Below are positions 59,641 through 64,000 of a DNA stretch of 64,000 bases, piece by piece. Source of the stretch: Corbicula japonica. Lineage: Eukaryota; Mollusca; Bivalvia; Venerida; Cyrenidae. The DNA is taken from contig JAZAYU010000878.1 in the NCBI GenBank assembly GCA_038501625.1, positions 1 to 64,000 on the forward strand, in the 5' to 3' direction. Both the position numbers and the translations under genes were made by a program. A model generated the notes under the pieces. That model searched no databases. It had not been told where the DNA came from and saw only the letters and a program-made list of their open reading frames with translations. Numbering within the stretch: position 1 is the stretch's first letter; the number at the start of each line of letters is the position of its first letter.

Positions 59641-62458
59641 ATTGTGAACTGCAAATTCATCTGTTTTTTTTTTCTTTTGTACTTTGACCACAATATTGGC
59701 ATGTTTCACAATGACAACTGAGGGTGGGGGGAAAGGGCGTCTCTGTCATATGGATATATCTCTAGTTAGACTTAACATGCTTAAGAAAGAGTATAATTGC
59801 CTAATTAATGAAATAGTTTTGTTTTCTTTTCTAAAAGTCTACACTAAGAAGAACTTTTGGAATATGTTTTGACCTATCTTAGAAAGCGGTTGCTATAATA
59901 TAGAACTGGGTAGTAATCTTTCTAAAACATCTGGATAGTGTTACCATTCGTCTCATGGCAATTTATCTGGCGTCAAGAAGGTGCTTACACTATTCTGTGG
60001 TGTAGGAAACAAGATCGTGTCATTATAATGACTCTGCTAGCGTTTACAAGAGTCCCTCGTTCTATATTTGGGCAATGCTAACATCCAGAAGTGACTGTTT
60101 CTCCATTTTACATAAGCAGTCCTATTTCTCTAAGCTCAAGCAATATATACATGTATATTTTGACATATACAGGAAGACTGTATATATTTTAAGTACTTTA
60201 CTTACTATCCTTAAAAGCTTTACGATATTTGGGATTTTACTCTTTTTTTACTAGTTTATGCTAGAAATTTCAAAATGTGCCATTCTATTTCAAAGAAATA
60301 TTTTTAAAATGAAAACATTTAAAGGCAATACAATATTATGTTGTTCTTACAACCAACAAGATTGTACTTAAACTTGATTGTATACTGAATATGTCAAGAC
60401 CCTTCTGTTTACGCATGATGAGGTGAGAACAGTGTATAGACTTTTATAAGGTTATACCTGGCTTCCTAAATGTTGCGGCACATTTAAATATGAAGAAAAT
60501 TACCCAGCATTATTCTAAGATTAGTGCAAAACTCAATTTGGGAACTTATCATTTGTCAATGCAACCATGCGTAATGAAGTTGGAAACACTGTCCTGAAGG
60601 AAAAGAAGTTAAGTTTGCAAGATTTCATTGTATTTCATTATTTAAAGATACATACCCGCAATTTTCCTATAATTTAGTAAACGTTAACTAATCTTATAAG
60701 ACAAAACATCTGAAAAAGCTTCCTGAAAAACATGTTTCAAAATAACAGTAATCTTTATCTAATGTTTTATTACTTCACTTTTTTTTCAAGAAACTAGTTA
60801 CCATCTGTATTCAGTTAATGGACTGGCCAATTTACCGTTATGCTGTTATACGTCATTATGTGACTGTACAAGAAATACAACAGGCACTCTGATTTGCTTA
60901 ACTTGTGAGGATGTTAAAATCATATTAGAATACAAATGTGTTGATGCTGTTGTTAAAGAAGTGCCTTTTTATGAGTATGGGGGATTACTTCCAAGTAGTA
61001 GAAGACATTAAAACGGGTAAAGTAACAATAAACACTAAACGCAAATCTATTGGATACATCTGAACTTCGACAAAATGTGTCACCAAATTATCATATTATT
61101 ATATTTTATTGAATTAACTCCCATCATTTGGAGTTTTACAAAGCATTTCCTTTCAGGTTTGCTTCTTTAACTGAAGCAGATCATACTCTATATACATAGT
61201 AAGTAACAAAATAAACTAACATAAAATGTGTTGATTATCCATTTAAGGTTTTATTAAAAGAATACTTGCTATAATGGTGTGGGTAATTGTATACACAATG
61301 TTAAGGTTTTATCATTAATAACGCATATTCTTCATCATAAAATGTCTTCTAAAACATCTAAATTAATGTTTAGAAGTGTTATGTGAAGTATTTGTATATA
61401 GATTTACAACTAATATGAACAGATAATTTTCTTAACTCATAAAATATGGAAAATCATAAATAGTTGTGTTTTCTTTGTATATTTTACCAACAAAAATGTC
61501 TTAAAATAGATATTAGTCCAATATTAAGCGCTAATAATACATATTAAATAAATAATGGTTGCTAGATCATATAAAATCTTATGATGATACTAAAATTTGG
61601 ACTGAAATCAATGCAACTCGTCATTATATCTAAATATTTTAAAGTTAACTTATAATTCTATATCAGAGTTATCTCCCTTATTTTTTCATGGTTCGCAATA
61701 AAATAATTTTTGCAGGCCACCTTATTTCATTGAGACATACCATAAACTTCAATAAAATCGAGAAATAAAAAGTATATCTTGTCGGCCCTACCTCGACAAA
61801 ATTTTCAGCTTCAGAATCTAGACTAAATGCAGGTAATATGAAAACTCCGACTTATCTGATGTAATTTAAAACAAATTGAAACCGATGGGTTTTAATTTTG
61901 CAACGATGTACACCCAAGCAAGTTTCAGCTCGAATTCGATCAAACGGCTGTGTAAAGTTGTCATTGCACAATCATTTATACAAACGAAAATTACCAAAAT
62001 CTCTCCAACGGCAAAAAACACTTACAAATAATGTAATCGATACACATTATTATATACATGTGAGAAGAAGTTTTAGAACAAAAAAAGAAAATAAGCAAGA
62101 TCTCAAATTTCTTAAAATTCTTTAAACATTCAATCACAAAAACACAACAATAAAAAACATCAAAATATTTTTTTTATTTGTACCAAGGGTTTTTGAACTG
62201 CATTTTCATCATTTTCTGTTCTTCCGATGACATAGCAAAGACTATTATAGACTTCCTTAAATCGAATTCAAGATGAAAATTGATTTATATATATGTAAGC
62301 CGATTTAAGCTATTGTACTATATTTAAAAACAATTTCGTCGGGACACTACAATTATATTGTGACAACCGAAGTTTCGACTTTGGCAAGGAGAGTTTCGAC
62401 CGTGTATAATTTCGACATGTTTTCTCCATACCGTCGTTCTCATCATCACCATTTACCA
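59641..62458. other. Intergenic, nothing recognised
   Basis: 2.8 kb of AT-rich sequence. I found no gene, RNA gene or complete element. Confidence 0.4.
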
Positions 62459-62460
62459 TT

Positions 62461-62711
62461 TGGGGCACGCCACAGGAAAAGGTACCTTCGGTCATATTTT
62501 GTGACATTTTAGTTGTTACTATATTTAGAAAAAACTTGCAACTACCTATTATTTTCTGATAAGTGAACAGTCTTTTGGTTAAACATTTTGACACTAAAAT
62601 TGTATTTTTATCGCGAAATGCATATTAATTAATATCGCCTACTTAACTTTTTGAGGACATTTCAAGGATTGACGTCGATTGTCCGAAGGTACCTTTTCCC
62701 TTTTCGCGCAC
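62461..62711. mobile_element. MITE family F, copy 3
   Basis: GGCACGCCACAGGAAAAGG and GGTACCTTCG on the left, CGAAGGTACCTTTTCCC and TTTCGCGC on the right; about 250 bp. The interior (GACGTC, TTAATTAATAT) is inverted relative to 12056-12315. Confidence 0.8.
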
Positions 62712-62958
62712 TATAAGTTTTATTTTATGTGACTTATCTCAGTGTAATCGCTTTATATTGTTGGTTCAATATCAGTGCGACGGGGCGGGTGAATTTTATA
62801 TAGATAATTGTAATACATGCAACTGCACAGCCATACATTCCATGTCACTAATGTAAACATTTCCTTATTTTTCAAACCACCTACCAACCGACCTATTTTT
62901 TATCACCGGGGGTATCTAAACGTTGAAACACTTCTCTTTTTTCCATGTTAAAATATGC

Positions 62959-63619
62959 TTAAGGCGTCGCAAACATTGCAAATGGCGAAAACAGGCTAAA
63001 ATTTCAAAAAATGAATTTTGGGAAAAATACTTATTGCCACCTAGATTCTAGTAAAGAAATGTATTAAGCTAAGGATGTAGTTAACTTCTACAAGCTCAAT
63101 TTAGTCTAATTCATGTTCTAATTATCAAGCACATACTAAAACAAAAGAAAAACCTTTTGCATGAGAACTCCGAAATTCATGGACAATATACCAAACCAAC
63201 TCAAACCTGAAATAAGTATATGCTGGTCTACAATGTTTAGTGCCGATTTGTCAAAATAGTGTTAGGGTTTTAAAGAAATTAAAGGAAAACTTACTTCCTG
63301 GTTCAAAACGAAAGTAGAAATCTATAACAATATACTTTCATTTGAACCAGGAAGTAAGATTTTTTTAATTTCTTGAAAACACTAACATTTTTTAGATTGG
63401 CACTAAACATTGTAGACTAGCATATACGTATTTCAGATATGAGTTGCTTTGGTATATTGTCCATGAATTTCAGAGTTAATTGAGCTTGCAAACATTAACT
63501 ACATCTATAGCTATATACATTTCTTTACTAAAATCTAGGTGGCAATAAGTATTTCCCCCAAAATTCATTTTTGAAATTTTAGCCAGTTTTCGCCATTTGC
63601 AATGTTTGCGACCTCTTAA
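62959..63619. mobile_element. Foldback element, copy 3, near full length
   Basis: A 660-bp near-palindrome with two arms of roughly 300 bp meeting near 63315 (CTTCCTGGTTCAAA and TTTGAACCAGGAAG). Flanked by TTAA on both sides, with ends AAGGCGTCGCAAACATTG and CAATGTTTGCGACCTC. The right arm has lost about 80 bp. No coding capacity. Confidence 0.88.
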
Positions 63620-64000
63620 GAAGTAACAAAAGAAATCTTTCTGAAAGCAATTTCATGAATTTCGGGATTGACCGAAATAAACCCTCAAATAATTTCAAGG
63701 TTAGTAATACATTTAGCATTGACAAATCGAAAATAATTATCAGCAATTATCGCATTTTATTTCATTGTTGTAAATCATTGACGCGATAGTTAGTTTTAAC
63801 AGGTTCACTTATTGCACGTTTACAAGATACTGTTTCCCAATACTAATTCATTTGTAAGTTAAGGGCTTATCACGCTCTTCCAAAGCACGTTTATCGATAA
63901 AACGAAAGTCTCAATAATGGCAAAATGCCGTTCAGTGAAACTTTGCACAAACGAACGTCACTAATGTATCTTTATTTTGCATACAGTAAAACCCCAGTTA

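Noticed and set aside
62310..62594. Minus-strand 94-codon open frame
   Set aside because: Partly lies over a MITE of family F, and has no domain.

Overview
This is a eukaryotic (animal) genomic window. It is AT-rich, with short protein-module exons separated by introns of 0.2-2 kb, GT-AG splice sites and many small inverted-repeat and SINE-like elements. The repeat style and the gene architecture suggest a lophotrochozoan, most likely a bivalve mollusc. That placement is inference: no mitochondrial or rRNA marker is present.

One large plus-strand gene fills 0.8-48.0 kb. I could read 56 consecutive coding exons (839 to the stop codon at 47968-47970). The 5' end, with signal peptide and promoter, lies left of the window. 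Every exon joins its neighbour in a compatible phase. Together they give 8,915 nt, which with the one nucleotide carried in from the preceding exon makes exactly 2,972 codons, or 2,971 residues plus stop. The order is: 15 sushi/CCP modules (839-13352), a NIDO domain (13876-15856), an AMOP-type region (16566-17565), a vWD domain with an intact GDPH motif (17972-20254), a MUC4-like linker region (21168-23179), 25 EGF-like modules (23010-39375, five of them eight-cysteine type), a short Thr-rich linker (40984-41019), a SEA domain with a G-S-x-x-V cleavage motif (41719-43168), a four-cysteine juxtamembrane exon, a microexon, one transmembrane helix (45032-45155) and a Tyr-rich cytoplasmic tail of about 104 residues. 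NIDO-AMOP-vWD is the core shared by MUC4, SUSD2 and arthropod Mesh. The N-terminal sushi array and the long EGF array make this a distinctive cell-surface protein. It probably works in adhesion, epithelial barrier or recognition; no function is proven by the sequence.

The locus shows active exon-scale remodelling. There are truncated pseudo-exons at about 5.37, 9.45 and 16.34 kb. Two tandem repeats grew out of exon/intron junctions: a 59-bp unit carrying a splice acceptor, and a 48-bp unit carrying a splice donor. One EGF exon pair (37465 and 38018) shows recent duplication or conversion with almost only amino-acid-changing differences.

From 48.4 to 64 kb I see no host gene. That stretch holds a 5'-truncated, stop-interrupted non-LTR reverse transcriptase (minus strand, 52.4-53.9 kb), a tRNA-derived SINE, foldback elements with TTAA flanks, a nested terminal-inverted-repeat element, a tandem repeat of about 167 bp and microsatellites. 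Several of these families also occur in the introns of the large gene.
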